Counted from the stretch's first letter, positions 44,116 through 57,253 are shown. The stretch: 64,000 nucleotides of DNA from Silene conica (GCA_029255685.2 CM055313.2:52925579-52989578); one strand, 5' to 3'. A program made the numbers and translations. Notes: generated by a model not told the origin, from the letters alone.

Positions 44116-46415
44116 TGTAACACCCCCATTTATTTAAGAGCCTTTAGCAAGACATTCCCAAATAAATAGAGCTGTTACCATCTCGGAATATCCGAGGTAG
44201 TGAATAACAAAGTAAACAAACCAAAGTACTTTATATAAAAACTGATTAAATTTAAACTTGATATTACAACAACTACGAGGTCCAAACTTTGATAAAATAA
44301 AAGTACAACTGAAGATATCTAAGTGTGATCTAACTCTAAGTAGGTCCAAGCCATGTCTCTCTCCATGTCCAAGCACCTAATCCATCTATCACTGACCTGT
44401 AGAATCTACTCCCCATTCCGGATCATCATAGGTGTCACACGAATACACAGGGTCAACCGCGAGGTTGAGTAGGTAAAACAGATAAAACATAATTAACAAT
44501 ATTACTGTATCCTTCTCCAACTCCATATCATTCGATCATCCACCACACCTCCACCACTTCACACCTCCATCACAACACACCTCCCGTCACACCACACCTC
44601 CCATGGCCATATCACAAGTCCCTTATCACAAGACCCATATCACAAGACCCACTTCACATCTCCGTTCTCCACTATAAGCAGTAATAAGCAATCAATCACA
44701 ATATATCACAGTTAAATATATCAATCTGATACTGAGTGTCCTCATGTCAGATCACAATCACAGTCATAGATATTCCCCTACCTCGAAGCTGCAGAAAGAC
44801 AAAGGCAACGAACAACTGCTACTAGAAATGTTCCACGCGGAAATTGCCACCTAACATATATGATATAACGGATTAAAATCCTTACCATGCCCTTCTATTC
44901 CATTTACACCTATTATAATTGATAACTTACTAAAAACGGAAAGTTTCCCAAAGTGGAAACTTTCCCAAGAAGGAAATTCCTCAAAAGGAAACTCTAATTA
45001 AATTCCCGACTCAACCTTATACTTACAAAAGAAAGGAAACGTGAAATAATACAAAACTAGAACAATAAGGAAATCACAAGATACCATTAACAATACTAAT
45101 AATAATAGTAATAATAATAATAATAATATAACTATTAATAAATAAACAAAACAATAACAATAACATCTAAAATACGAACACACTCAACACCATAGCTTGC
45201 GAACCCAGTCCTGACCAGCCTACCTTTCAGCCCTCTCCGACGTCCCCTAAGCCGCCTCTACCACCACCATAACATGCTGGCTGCCACCACTGCCCTACGG
45301 TGCACCCACTAACACCAACCAAGACCTCTAACAACACCCCACCAGCCCTCGAAGTCGGACCCAAAACCCCCTGCCCAAAACGAACCCAGCAGCTATCACG
45401 CCTGGTCACTCCCGTAACCACCATAATCGACACCAGCAGCATGCACCACCCTCGCCAGTGACACCACCAGACTCACCTCCGAGCCTTGGTGGTTCCTGGG
45501 AGGTTAGTGGTTGCTGCTGACACCGCCGGAACCGACAGTAACAACCGACTCCACAACCCAGTCCTCACACGACTCTGTTTCTCACTCGTGAACCACCCAA
45601 ACAAGGTCTAGTAAAGAGGCGACATGAAACACCAAGACCCACCATGATAACGGCCAACCTACCACCCTGACTAACACCTACACAACTACCTCGACATTCG
45701 CGTGAAACAACAACAGGATATTACTCGAATTCAATTGCAGTACCATACGTTTACAGCCCCCAGATCTGAAAACAGACTCGCGTATAGAACAGCCGACTAA
45801 ACAGCCTCCACTGGTGGTCCTCCGTGATCAAAGACGACTCAACAATGGTCAAAATACGACTACCACACATCCTAGACTAGCAACATATACAAACAAGAAC
45901 TAAAAACGTATACTACTCTGTGAAAATGCGAACAGAAACAGAGGGAATAGAATGGAAAAAACGCAATTGTGGTGGTCATACCTCTTTCCCTGTGCAAACG
46001 AGCAACCCTAGACCACCTTAAACCCACCGTGAAACCCTCCTTGCCACCCTATGATATGTCGGCAGTGCTTGTGTGTGGTAGTTTGGGTGTCGAGTAGATT
46101 AGGGGTAGGGTTTTAAGAGTGCTTTTATATGGCGGCAAGCAGCAGCTCTATTTGTTTGTGTTAAGTGTTGTGTGAACGGTTCTTGGGCTATTTCACTTGC
46201 ACGCTTACCGAGGCCCAAGACACACAATTAAACATGTTCCAAACATACTAACCAAACCCGACAAAACACAAGTAGCATATAAAACATACAACCCGTATGC
46301 GATAATTAGGTTATCGATAATTAAGTTATCGAATATAACCAACTTAATATTATTAACATGGTAGCAAAATTAAGAAATAAGACAAATAAAACATAAAGAA
46401 ATACGGAGTATTACA
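44116..46415 (-). repeat. Ty3-like LTR, - strand (LTR-0)
   Basis: On the - strand it starts TGTAATACTCCGTATTT and ends GGGGGTGTTACA. It has a TATA-like CATATAAAAGC near 46123 and an AAACCCTACCCC transcript start region. The last about 380 bp (44116-44480) match the ends of LTR-1 and LTR-2 (GATCCGGAATGGGGAGTAGA, CACTACCTCGGA, TGTCTTGCTAAAGG). It is preceded on its own strand by the polypurine TTAAGGAGGGAAGAC, so it is a 3' LTR. GC-rich open frames inside it are not supported as genes. Confidence 0.85.
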
Positions 46416-47267
46416 GTCTTCCCTCCTTAAAAATGAACTTCGTCCCAAAGTTTACCATCCCGTGGTCAACAAACTGTCCACTAAGCACGTACGGACATGT
46501 GACACCACATACATAACCACAAAACTAATAAAGGTACTTCGAAACACGAAATATTACATTCTACCCTCGTTAAGAAAACTTTGTCCCCAAAGTTTCATGT
46601 ATTACCAAATTAAGGGATATCTCATGAATCATAACAACATGCATGACAGAAGTAAACAAGATTATCAAGTATAAACAATCACCATATACCATTTAGCCAT
46701 GTAAAACATCTAGACATATCATAAATCAAGAGATTTTACAATCCTATCCTCCTTAAAACATGGTTACGTCCCCGTAACCCCATGATACTAATCTCAGCTC
46801 ATTAAACTGTCTTACTCCTTACTTTATCTCATGCCACCTTACTCCAAGTAACCAAGTATCACACTCGTCGTCAAACTTAAGACCAAGGACAAGGGGTGAG
46901 TGAACTGGTGAGATGAACCGCAAATCAGTACTCCCACCTCAATATCTATTTCGACTCAGAATATAACCCAATAACCAAGGTCACACGGGATCGTAAACAC
47001 AGTATGGCACAACGGCCTAACAACTCATAACTCAATGCCCGTATCCAATTTTCCTCCTAATTCAATATCATTGTTATCACATATTCCATTAAATGAACTG
47101 CTCAACACTCAGAGCGTAAAACTCTAAGCTACTCACCCACAAGCCAAGGTCAAAGAATACGACAACTCGATAAAATACTGAACTGCAACTCAAACTCAAA
47201 ACAAAACCAACCATGGTCTTTGTTCTAAACTCACGAGTAACTCAATCTCCTCAGTTCTTACCTCCCA
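46416..47267 (-). mobile_element. 3' internal remnant of a Ty3-like element with stacked polypurine modules
   Basis: On the - strand there are three successive segments of the form GGGACGAAGTT...TTAAGGAGGG...TGTAAT: at 46416-46452, 46545-46595 and 46735-46785. The farthest includes GGTTACGGGGACGTAACCAT, a sequence type typical just after pol in plant Ty3 elements. No pol domain remains. Confidence 0.6.
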
Positions 47268-48832
47268 TGTAATACCCCGTATTTAAGCCCGATTAACATC
47301 GGTCAAACCATGTTTTATACACGTACTTCAAACGGGAGGTCTATTAAGTATTTTACGTAAACTATTATTATTTTATAAATCGTATTTCTACGATTATTTC
47401 GTATTTCATAATTATTTTATATGTGACGATTATTTCTCGGAATGACATTTCATTCGTACTTCTTTAATTTTGATAATATATTTATAATTAAAGATATTTT
47501 CTATTTTCTATTTATTTCTCATTTATATTTGTTTTATTATTTAAGGTCGTAATTATATTTAAATTTAGTTTTTATATATATATTGTAATGTAAGCACTAA
47601 TAATTTCATTTAATTAATATTTACATAATTTAATTAATATAATTATTTATATGTCTCGTTAATTTTAAGTTGCGGGATAAAGCTCGGGATGTAGTCGTAT
47701 ATGACCTTGAGTTGGTAATGGGCTTGGACTTGGGTTAGGGTACAACCCATCGACATAACCTCCTAATACTAATGTAAACCCTAATTCTACTCACCTCATG
47801 AACATCCAATACAGCCATCGATATCCAATACAACCATCGACACAACATAATACAAACCCTAATACCCCATCTTCTTACACCTCGTATGCGTCCCTATCAA
47901 ACTCTACATCTAGGAACCCAAATCTGGTCTACCCCGTGGGAAAGGAGAAGAACAGAAGAGAAGTGAATCGTATGAACAGCCATCACCATTCAATACCATC
48001 ACCATCTTCTTCTTTCGCGCAGCAACATGTTAGTGAGTTGTTCACGCCTTTTATCAGATGTTTGACTTATGTGATATTGTTGTGAGTAATCTTGGTAGTA
48101 TATAGAACATGTGTATCGTCTTTAAACCGCCATAGGACCACCGAGGGTGGCATCAAAGCAGTCGTGAATAACAACAGTAAACACGTAACATATATACTCT
48201 GTTTTCGTTTATTTTAATACTTGTTGTTCGTTTTAATTTTTTGTTTTGAGTTCTTTCTGAGTACGTGCTTTATGGGTAATAGTAGTAGGATGTTTGAGGG
48301 TCGTGTGGTGGTGGTTAAGGTGGTGAGTCTTGGTTGAAACCACCGTGAGTTCCTTCCGAAAGTAGCGGACGACATAGTTGTACAGAAACAGGGGCGAGTG
48401 GTCATGCGAGTTTGTGCGGCTGTGTAAGCGTGTTAGGGAGTGTCGAAACCTGATGTTTTACACCAGGCTGTTGGGGGTAGTGGGGAGTGTTTATGGGTCG
48501 TGAGTGGTTGTGGAGACGGTGGTGTTAGAGGGCGGTTCGGAGCATAGTTGTAGGGGGTAGGAAACGCAATACCGCAAGTTGAGGTTGTGGTAGGCTGTTT
48601 TGGGGCTGGTGTCAGAGGTTGCTGGGGTCGAGTCAGGGGTAGTGGTCAGGGCCAGTTGATGCGTCGTAGTATGGAGGTGGTAACCACCGTGGATGAGCAA
48701 CAGTCCGGGCAGTAAAGGGGTGGTCGGTGTAGCTGTAAAAGTAGGCGGTTAGGGGTGTGGTGTCTTACGGGCTAATAGTGTAGCTGCTGTTTGGGGTTTG
48801 TAGGTTACGTAGTAACTATATTGTGGTGATGT

Positions 48833-48835
<3 letters not shown>

Positions 48836-48914
<79 letters not shown>
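48836..48914 (+). repeat. (TTA)n microsatellite, about 26 units
   Basis: Uninterrupted trinucleotide run inside LTR-1, the longest in the window. Confidence 0.93.
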
Positions 48915-51429
48915 GGTACATGTGTTATGCTTGCTTAATATTATTATCATTAGTAGATGTTATCATTACTATTATTGTTGTTATCATTATTCTTACTATT
49001 ACTAATGTTGCAATTATTATTAATATTATTAATATATTAATATTGTTATCGTGATAATATTATCGTTGTTAGTATGATTATTATTGTTAGCAATTTCGTT
49101 CATGTTAGTAATGATTAAAGTTGCTAAGTAATTTTATACAAGAATGTGACGGCTATCAATAGTCGTTTTCTATGTTCGGTTATTGAATTGAATTTAGTTA
49201 TATAAAAGTAATAAAGACGGGTTAGTCATGTTAATTGAAGTAGTCGTGTTAATACGGTCTCGTTAATGCGTAATATATTATTTAAATAATTAATTTGAAT
49301 AATTGATATGTTATATGAATTTGCGTAACTGTATTAGTTAGTGATTACGTATATTATAATTGTTAGGTGACGATTTTGAGGTGGCATAATTCTGCTTACC
49401 TGCTGGCTTGCTATTGGAATATATATTGCTATCCAGGTTGGATACACTGGTACCTTATTCTATGACGTGCTTTGAATGGATGTGTATATTGTATGTTATG
49501 GATGCAAGTGTGATTATTATGAGAATGATATATAGTGGTTGAACATTTTTATATTGCATTCATAAGCATGGCATATCACTTGTACAAAAATGACTTTAGG
49601 CATAGAGAAATGGCAACGGTCATTAAAAATAACCGTTGCCAATTAGAAAAGGCAACGGTTGTTAACAACAACCGTTGCCAAATATAGAGAAAAAACTCAT
49701 ACGGCAACGGTCCACTCAGAAACCGTTGCCATATGTGTTTTTTATACACACTTAAGGCAACGGTTTTGTAATGACCGTTGCCATTTATTCAACTAAAATT
49801 TGGCGCAAAACTTAAAATTTGGGCGCTATATACAATATTACCTAAACTCGTAAATTATAATACTCCTATTCCAAAAACTTATATTAAAAATATTAATTAA
49901 ATAAATTAATACTCCTAAATAATACTACTCGTAATAAGATAATTATATTATTATTCCTAAATAATATACTCGCATCGTCTATTTCGTTCATCAATTTCGC
50001 TGTCATCTTCATCAATTTCGCTCTTAGCTTCTTCATCAATTTCGCGTTATCAATATCAATTCCATCTATTTACTCTTCATCAATCAGTTCATCATCGCCA
50101 CAACGAGACGACTTCCGCTGATTGTTACTGCTCCCATCACGAAGAACCCTAATTCTGCGCAATCAGGTATTTTTTGCTTAATTTGGTATATGTATTGAAT
50201 TCTTTGCTTAATTTGATTTAGGGTAAGTTTAATTCGGTTTATATGTAATTGATTGTTAATGTAATTGATAAGTATTTCTGGATTATTGATGTATGGTGTA
50301 TATGCAAGCCCTAATTTTGGTTGTGTTGATTATGTGATCAATTGAAATTTAGGGTGTTTCAAGGGTTTTACTTTGTTTCTTTTGAAGTATTATGAGGGTT
50401 TAACTTTGCAGTAGGGATGCTTATCAGTAATTGTGACGTTTAGTGCGACAAGAGTAATTCCTGTGTAGCTTTATTTTTTGTGTCCGTATGCAATCGAATA
50501 CTTGATATTGTTCTACGTTTAGCTTCTGACAATGGAAAGGCTTACAAGGACTAAGAAGGTAAAGAATTGAGTGGAGTCGAATGGAGTTGAATGGACGAAA
50601 AAGGAATACTTTCAAAGTGGAGTCGAATAGAGGGAGTATTAATCTTCTGCCCCTGGAATCCCAATTCTCAACACACCTCATTTTCATGCCTTCTAACGTG
50701 TTCCTCCCTTGTTTTTCTTCTTACATGGCCAAACCGCCTAAAGCGAGTCTGTACATGCACTCATGTTTCCCGCAATTGTTTGATGAATCACTTAGTGTTA
50801 TATATCAGTGTTGCACTAAGCAGTACAGTTTTTCATTTATAATATTTGGAGTATGCTTGAATGCTTGATCACATAGACCTCTCGTGGCTCTCTTCCATTT
50901 CAGCAAAGTTGTGTTGATTCTCTGGGTAGCATCTTATTGACCCTCATTAGAGAAAAAACTGAGATTTAAACAATCTTTTGTATTTAGCTTGTCTTTAGGA
51001 CTTTGCATACAAAATTATGTTGCAAAATTGTGCCCATTTTTTTTTCATTGTCGGTATTGTTTCTTGTGTCTGCAGTTGTAGGGTTATTCTACACAACTAA
51101 TATTTTAAACATTTCTGCTCTGTTATAGGTGTTACTTGGTGAAACCCCTGATAACCAATTTGATGGTGTTTCACCTACTGCTTCTGGCATGCAAACACTC
51201 TTAGATGTTTTGAAAATTCAAACAAACTTTTGGCCTTGTCTGGGTTCCAACTTGATCAAACTGCAGGAATGTTGGGAATCATACCTGTTAGGGAAGAACA
51301 GTGAGTATATTAATATAAAATTGTTCTGTTATAATTCTGTCTGTTTTTCTAATCAGTTTCTCTCCTTGGGTACATGATTTTATTTCAGTCACTTTTGTTT
51401 TCTTCTCATTTATATCCGTGGAGGGAATA

Positions 51430-51545
51430 CAACAACATTATCCCAAATCCCTAATGCCACAATGGCCAGCAAGGGAGGTTGGATATACTCAGTCTTACCC
51501 TTGTGTTGGATAACATTGAGAGGCTGTTTGAGATAATCCATGGTG
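51430..51545 (+). repeat. SINE-like fragment
   Basis: CAGTCTTACCCTTGTGT...AACATTGAGAGGCTGTTTGAGAT resembles the 3' part of the plant Au/TS-type SINEs, whose conserved core reads ...CCTTACCCCTA...GAGAGGCTGTTTCC.... Recognition is from memory of that core; the 5' box A/B part was not found. Confidence 0.35.
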
Positions 51546-51876
51546 AAAATAACTTTGAAAATCACATCGAAAAATTGCTGCGTCACGAAGGTCGCAATAA
51601 GACGTGCAACAATTCAAATTTGTTCAATAGAACAAGGAGTCCATTGGGAATTAAAATACTTTGAACGCACCAAATAGAATCAAAATGTTGGATCTTGGTG
51701 TGGAAGGGCAATAATGTTCACTTAATCTTCATCAGAGTAGATTGAGGGTGGGGGTGGGTTCAATGTACTGCTTCTGAGTTGTCAACGGAATGCAGGTGTC
51801 CTTTGATTAATGACCTTCTGGACTGCTTAGCAATATGATTAAGTTGTTCATTTAGGCTTTATCTCTGTAAATGCAG

Positions 51877-52378
51877 GCTTCCACCAATCCAACTTCTCAA
51901 CTTTGAGGTGGCGCCTGTTCTCGATTTGCAAGTGAATTCAATCACAGAAGGTTGCACGGTTGAGCTTTTGTCTTGCAAGGTCTGTTGGTAATTTGGTTTT
52001 GCTAATTTTGACAAGCAATAGCACCATCTATTTTTTTTACTGTCCTGCTTTTTGTTTAAATATCTTGTGTTTGCTCTCTCTTCTTAGTTAGTATGAGAAT
52101 CGAATGGATATATTCTCCTACCTAAAATGACCCCATAACATGAGTAATTTCAATTAGCATGTGGCTTTGTTATAGACTGTTCAATTTTTTTTATTGAGGC
52201 AGTTGAATAGGCAGCTACATCAGGTATTTCAGCGCAGGCTGCACGACCATTCCAGTACCAACCTTATATACTTTAGGAATGTGCCAAAATCTCTATAAAT
52301 GATCTACTTATATACTATTGTATGCATTGCAGTTTGAGGGCTCAGAGATTGTGGAAAGCCAAAATAAATATTTCACAG
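51877..52378 (+). pseudogene. Captured exons of a DUF1997-type plant protein
   Basis: Two exon-like blocks with proper AG and GT borders: 51877-51979 (LPPIQLLNFEVAPVLDLQVN and on to CTVELLSCK) and 52333-52378 (FEGSEIVESQNKYFT). They join in frame and resemble the conserved core of a plastid DUF1997-like family, by recollection. The flanking exons were not found, so this is a fragment. Confidence 0.5.
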
Positions 52379-52566
52379 GTTTGGCTTGAATCCTAATTCA
52401 ATATGTTGCTCCTGACTAGTGCTAAACTGCTGATTACAGACCTCTCTTATAAATATATGTTGTTGCACAAGCTGCTTACAAGGTACGATAATGTGCTTAA
52501 CTTTTCTACTGATTTTTGAGTTATTAACATGAAGCAGAACTTTGATGTCCTATTCCATATTTGCAG

Positions 52567-52716
52567 GCCCCTTCAGCTGACTTGGAGTTCTTGGCAAATT
52601 ATCTAGCTGAACTGACTCTTTTCGAGTACAGCTTTCTCAAATTTCTTCCTTCACTAATCGCGGCATCTGTAGTATTTCTTGCCAGATGGACAATTGATCA
52701 ATCATCTCATCCTTGG
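52567..52716 (+). pseudogene. Captured cyclin A exon
   Basis: A 150-bp exon (acceptor TTTGCAG, donor GGGTCAGT) of exactly 50 codons encodes [20 protein letters not shown], then [17 protein letters not shown] and DQSSHPW. This is the C-terminal cyclin box segment of A1-type plant cyclins. No other cyclin exon is seen nearby, so it is a transduplicated fragment. Confidence 0.85.
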
Positions 52717-53129
52717 GTCAGTCATTTTCCTTTAATTTTTTCGCGCTCAAACCTTTTATTTCCGTCTAAAATTTTTTAAACTTAATTCTTCTAACCTCAT
52801 CAAATTATCTGCGTACGCTAAGCCCAACTTTTGTTCCATTAGTGAATTCAAATTCTCCACTTAAAGGGGACTGACAGCGTTATTTTGTGGGCATTCCTGG
52901 TTGACTTGACTTCATTAACTTTGCTTCAGTTTTGACAGATTGACAAGGCTATGATGGATGAGTTGAAAGAAGTGAAGAAAGTGTCTTGACAGATGTCATT
53001 ATGCCAGTGTCGGATACCTGCATTCGAGTGTGTCTCAATAACGTAGATAAGAACTCAGATGATAATAAATTGATGGTCTACATCAATAAACTGCTTTAGT
53101 GATTTACATATACTGAAATCTGCTTGGCG

Positions 53130-53219
53130 AGGTTTGTGCTACCAACTTGGGCCGAGTTTGAATTCGGAACTGCTCCTGTATATTGGAAAACGCTGAATGG
53201 TCCCCCTGCTAATGCTGTA
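53130..53219 (+). pseudogene. Possible further captured exon
   Basis: A 30-codon stretch reading ARFVLPTWAEFEFGTAPVYW followed by KTLNGPPANA looks protein-like and sits beside the other captured exons. The source gene is not recognised with confidence. Confidence 0.25.
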
Positions 53220-54551
53220 TGTATTCTGACACCACTGAAACTGTTACTTTATCCCATATTGATGGTTTTGGTTCAGAAAAAATGTGGTTTCATTATTCGC
53301 AGGGTAGATTGAGTTGCTTCCAGTTTTTTTATATACGAGTTCTTATCTTGCTTGATGACACGCTATCTAATTGCCGTTAATGACAGGTACTATAAACTAG
53401 AAATGGTGGAGTATGCAGTGAAGGGCATACTAGTTGCTTCGATAAGTCGGGGTGATGGTCAAGAGTAACGAAAAGGGGATTCAACATTGGTTTTGTAATT
53501 AATTATATGTTAAACATTGATTTTGTAATTAATTATATTTTAAACATTGATTTTGTAATTAATTATTATTTTAATAAAAAGTTTTACATTCAGCAGAATA
53601 ATATTATAGATTTTTTTTTTTAAATTTTAATTGAGAAACAGCAACGGTCGCTAATAGGGAACCGTTGCCTTTTATTATACCTAAGGCAACGGTTAATGCT
53701 AACAGCCGTTGCCTTTAATGTATATAAGGCAACGGTTGCTGTGAGTAACCGTTGCCAAAAAACAACTTTTGGCAACGGTTCTTACTAGCAACCGTTGCCA
53801 AAAATAACATTTGGCAACGGTTAATAACCGTTGCCGTAGGTAATTGTTTAAGGCAACGTCCCGATTTACAACGGTCGGGGAACCGTTGCCAAATGCATTT
53901 TTTGACCGTTGCCAAATGTACTTTCTGTACTAGTGTATGCATTGGATACGGATTTGAGATGATGAGATATTATTGATGAGATACTATTGGGCCCAGGCTA
54001 GTTCTGCAGGACTAGACCTGGTGACCTCAGCTGTTATGCTGGTGTTCGGCGACGGCCGATTATAGTCTGCCGGGAGGTTCGGTATGGCTGGGTGTTACGG
54101 GTTTGAGATTGAGATTGTGATTGAGAATGAGATTGAGATTGGGCTCGAGCATATCATTGCATTTGCATATCATAATTGTTGCATTATAATTATTGTGTTA
54201 CCCTACTCAACCGCGAGGTTGACAGTGTATTCGTGTACACCTACGATGATCCGGAATGGGGAGTAGATTCTACAGGTCAGAGACAGATGAGCTAGGAGCT
54301 GGGCAGGAATGTGAGATGCATACTTTGGACCGACTTAGAATTATATCACATCTAGAGAAGTTATCAGTTGTATTTCCTTTTTCGTTATGCAGTAAATGTA
54401 ATAACCAAGTTCAAATTTTATCAGTTTTAAATAAAGTATTTTGGTTGTTTTACTTTGTTATTCACTACCTCGGACATTCCGAGATGGTAACAGCTCTATT
54501 TATTTGAGAATGTCTTGCTAAAGGCTCTTAAATAAATGAGGGTGTGTGACA

Positions 54552-54664
54552 ACTCGCGAATTGAAGTAAAGTACTTTTACTAGTATTTGAAGTTAGGTGG
54601 CGTTTAGTTGTTGACCACAGGATGGTGAACTTCGGGACGAAGTTCATTTTAAGGGGGGGAAGAC
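54552..54664 (+). mobile_element. Short internal remnant between two Ty3-like LTRs
   Basis: Only 113 bp separate LTR-1 from LTR-2. The right part (TTGACCACAGGATGGTGAAC, then CGGGACGAAGTTCATTTTAA and a GGGGGG tract) matches the polypurine end of the LTR-0 element at 46416-46475, reversed. Confidence 0.75.
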
Positions 54665-57253
54665 TGTAATACTCCGTATTTTATCATATTTTATTTTAAT
54701 GGGTCATATTATCTGACTTTGACGCGTGATATTTATTCGAATGTTTTAGAGCGATGGTTAATTTATCGTATAAGTTTCTATTATTTTTGTATAAGAATAG
54801 TGAAGTGTCGGGTACGGGTTTTAATATCGAGTCACACCCTAGTCGTGCTTGAAGGCTTAGGGATGCGTGCAAGGGTGTCAATTGGGCCTCGGGGTGCGTG
54901 TTAAGAGTTGAACAGCCCAACTCGACATAACACTCAGCTGCTAACACAACAAATTGTATCTGCTACCCCCATATTTAAGCCCTCGAAAACCTAACCCTAA
55001 CCCTACCCCGCCTCTCACTCTCACATACTTTCACTGCCGCCACATCAAGGAGTAAGTACAAGGATTACACGGTGGCCTAGGGGTGGTCTAGGGTGGCTCG
55101 ATACGACTGGGAAATAGGTACGTTCACCAACGTTCAAACAGTAGCAGTTTCCTTCCTCTTTTGATTTCGAATTTCTAATCGTGTATGTTGTTATATAATC
55201 TGATCCTTTGGTTAAGATTTATCTATGAGGTTAGTAGATAGGTTTTGGACCCTTGTGATGTCGTTGTTGACCACCGTTGACCGTCGTTTAGGGTTAGTTA
55301 TCACCGTTTCAGAATTCGAATCAGAACATATAAGAACAGAGTCATGAGCAGTCGGGTTTGCAATCTGTTTCGAATGGGTTTTCTGTGGTGTTTTAGTTAG
55401 AGGTTGGGAGATGTAAGGAAGGGGTAGTAAGGGTGTTGGGATAGGTGTTCTCATGGTGGTTCGTGGGGTTCATGACGGGTTTAATATTGGGTTTCGTTTG
55501 AGGTGTCTGCATCGTGTCAGAACAGAGGGAGCAGAATATGTCGTGGGTGTTGGGTTAAAGCGGTTGCTGTTGGTGTTTCTGTGGTGTCGACAGCCACTGC
55601 CTTTGTCTCTGGAACCACCAGGGCTCAGAGGTGAGCCTGGTGGTGCCACAAGCGAAGGTGGTGGTCGTGTATGGTGTTTGGTGCGGTGTTTGTGAAGGGG
55701 GTTGGTATAGGGTCTGTGTCGTTACCAAATAGCTGCTGGTGGGTGTTGCTGTTCGTGTTTTAGGATTAGTTTTGAGGGCTGGTTGGGACATGGATGGTGT
55801 CGTGGTCAGGGGTATTAGTTACACCGCGGGTCAGGGGTCTCAACCATGGTCGCGTGGTGGAAGTGCAGGCCGTAGAAGGGCGTGGAAGAGGCTGCGAAGT
55901 GGGCTGTTGTCGTGAGGGGTTGGTCGTTGTTTGGGCTGTTTGTTTTCGATTTCGTGTTTGTTGCTGTTCGTACTTCTCGCGTGCTATTCTAAACTTGTGG
56001 TTGTGTAATCATTAGTGTATCATTAAATTATGATTAGTATATTATTTTTTTTTATTAATAATGGTTGTTATTATAATGGTAAGATGATAATGATAATGAT
56101 AATGATATTAGTAATATTATTAGTAAGCTTGTTGACATTAATGTTGTAAGGTTGTATTGTTTTATTCTTATGAAATTATTATGGTATGGTCATATGTTAT
56201 ATATGTTATTCTTATTATTACTAATCATATTATTAGGGGTTGTTATGGTTAATATTATTACTATTGATATTACTACTAGTACTAAATTATTATTGAGTAT
56301 TATTATTCGTATATAAGACTGTGTAATTTGTCGTCTAGGGGCAAGTTTGCTATTTCGGGAAAGTTTCTATTATAGGAAACTTACCACTTTTAGGAAGTTA
56401 CTATATTTAGAATCCTTACTATTTTTAGAATAGGGGTTATTAATTGTTATATAATATATGTTTAGGTGACGGTTTCCGCGTGGAACATTTCTAGGAGCTG
56501 TTGATTGCCTTTCTACAAATTGAGGTAGGGGAAAATACGGGTATATGACGATGTGTAAACTGTTCTTATTTATTATTAAGCATGTTTGTGATATAATACC
56601 ATGTGATCGTATATATTGTTATCTATATTATTCTGTGTTATAATACGATGTGAATATAAAGGGTCTGTGATTGGTGCGGAGATAAAGGGTTTGTGATTGG
56701 TGCGGAGATAAAGGGTCTGTGTTTGGTGCGGAGATAAAGGGTCTGTGATATGGTGTGGAGTATATTGGGTCTTGTGATCGGTGCGGAGATGATTTGGTGT
56801 TGGATCGGTGCGGAGTTTATTTGGTGTTGGATCGGTGCGGAGTTTATTTGGCGTTGGATCGGTGCGGAGTATATTATATTGTTGTCTTATTTATCTTTCT
56901 ACTCAACCTTGCGGTTAACCATGTGTATTCGTGTGACACCTACGATGATCCGGAATGGGGAGTAGATTTTACAGGTCAGTAACAGATGGACTAGGAGCTT
57001 GGGCATGGAGAGAGACATGGCATGACCTACTTAGAGTTAGATCACATTTAGATATCGTTAGTTGTACTTTCATTTTATCAAGTTTGGATCTCGTAATTGT
57101 TGTAATACCAAGTTCAATTTAATCAGTATTTATATAAATTACCTTTGGTTTGTTTACCTTGTTATTCACTACCTCGGATATTCCGGGATGGTAACAGTCC
57201 TATTTATTGGAGAATGTCTTGCTAAAGGCTCTTAAATAAATGGGGGTGTTACA
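54665..57253 (+). repeat. Ty3-like LTR, + strand (LTR-2)
   Basis: TGTAATACTCCGTATTTTAT...GGGGGTGTTACA, 2,589 bp, preceded by a polypurine tract and followed by a primer-binding site, so it acts as the junction of two element bodies. An AAACCTAACCCTAACCCTACC region near 54990 marks the likely transcript start. The GC-rich open frames at 55450-56010 are not convincing genes. Confidence 0.85.
56656..56870 (+). repeat. Minisatellite in LTR-2
   Basis: About eight units of roughly 24-28 bp built on GGTGCGGAG, in two flavours: GGTCTGTGATTGGTGCGGAGATAAA, then GGATCGGTGCGGAGTTTATTTGGTGTT. Confidence 0.85.

Larger units (their letters stand above)
49577..53935. mobile_element. Non-autonomous CACTA transposon with several captured gene fragments
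   Basis: Ends CACTTGTACAAAAATG and, on the other strand, CACTAGTACAGAAAGT, with the 3-bp target duplication TAT (49574-49576, 53936-53938). The subterminal zones (49606-49785, 53640-53925) are packed with GGCAACGGT and its inverse ACCGTTGCC, often as close inverted pairs. No CACTA transposase is seen. Inside are exon pieces of a cyclin A and of another plant gene, plus a SINE-like segment. Confidence 0.9.
47268..54551 (+). repeat. Ty3-like LTR, + strand (LTR-1), interrupted by a CACTA element
   Basis: Starts TGTAATACCCCGTATTTAAG and ends GAGGGTGTGTGACA. The distal part 53939-54551 aligns with LTR-0 and LTR-2. Without the CACTA insertion it is about 2.9 kb. It contains a long (TTA)n run at 48836-48914; LTR-0 has a shorter TTA run at the matching place (about 45093-45135). 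Confidence 0.8.

Noticed and set aside
45227-45442. GC-rich frames in LTR-0, and similar ones at 55453-56015 in LTR-2
   Set aside because: They lie in the transcribed untranslated part of the LTR, are not shared in frame between LTR copies, and have biased composition only.
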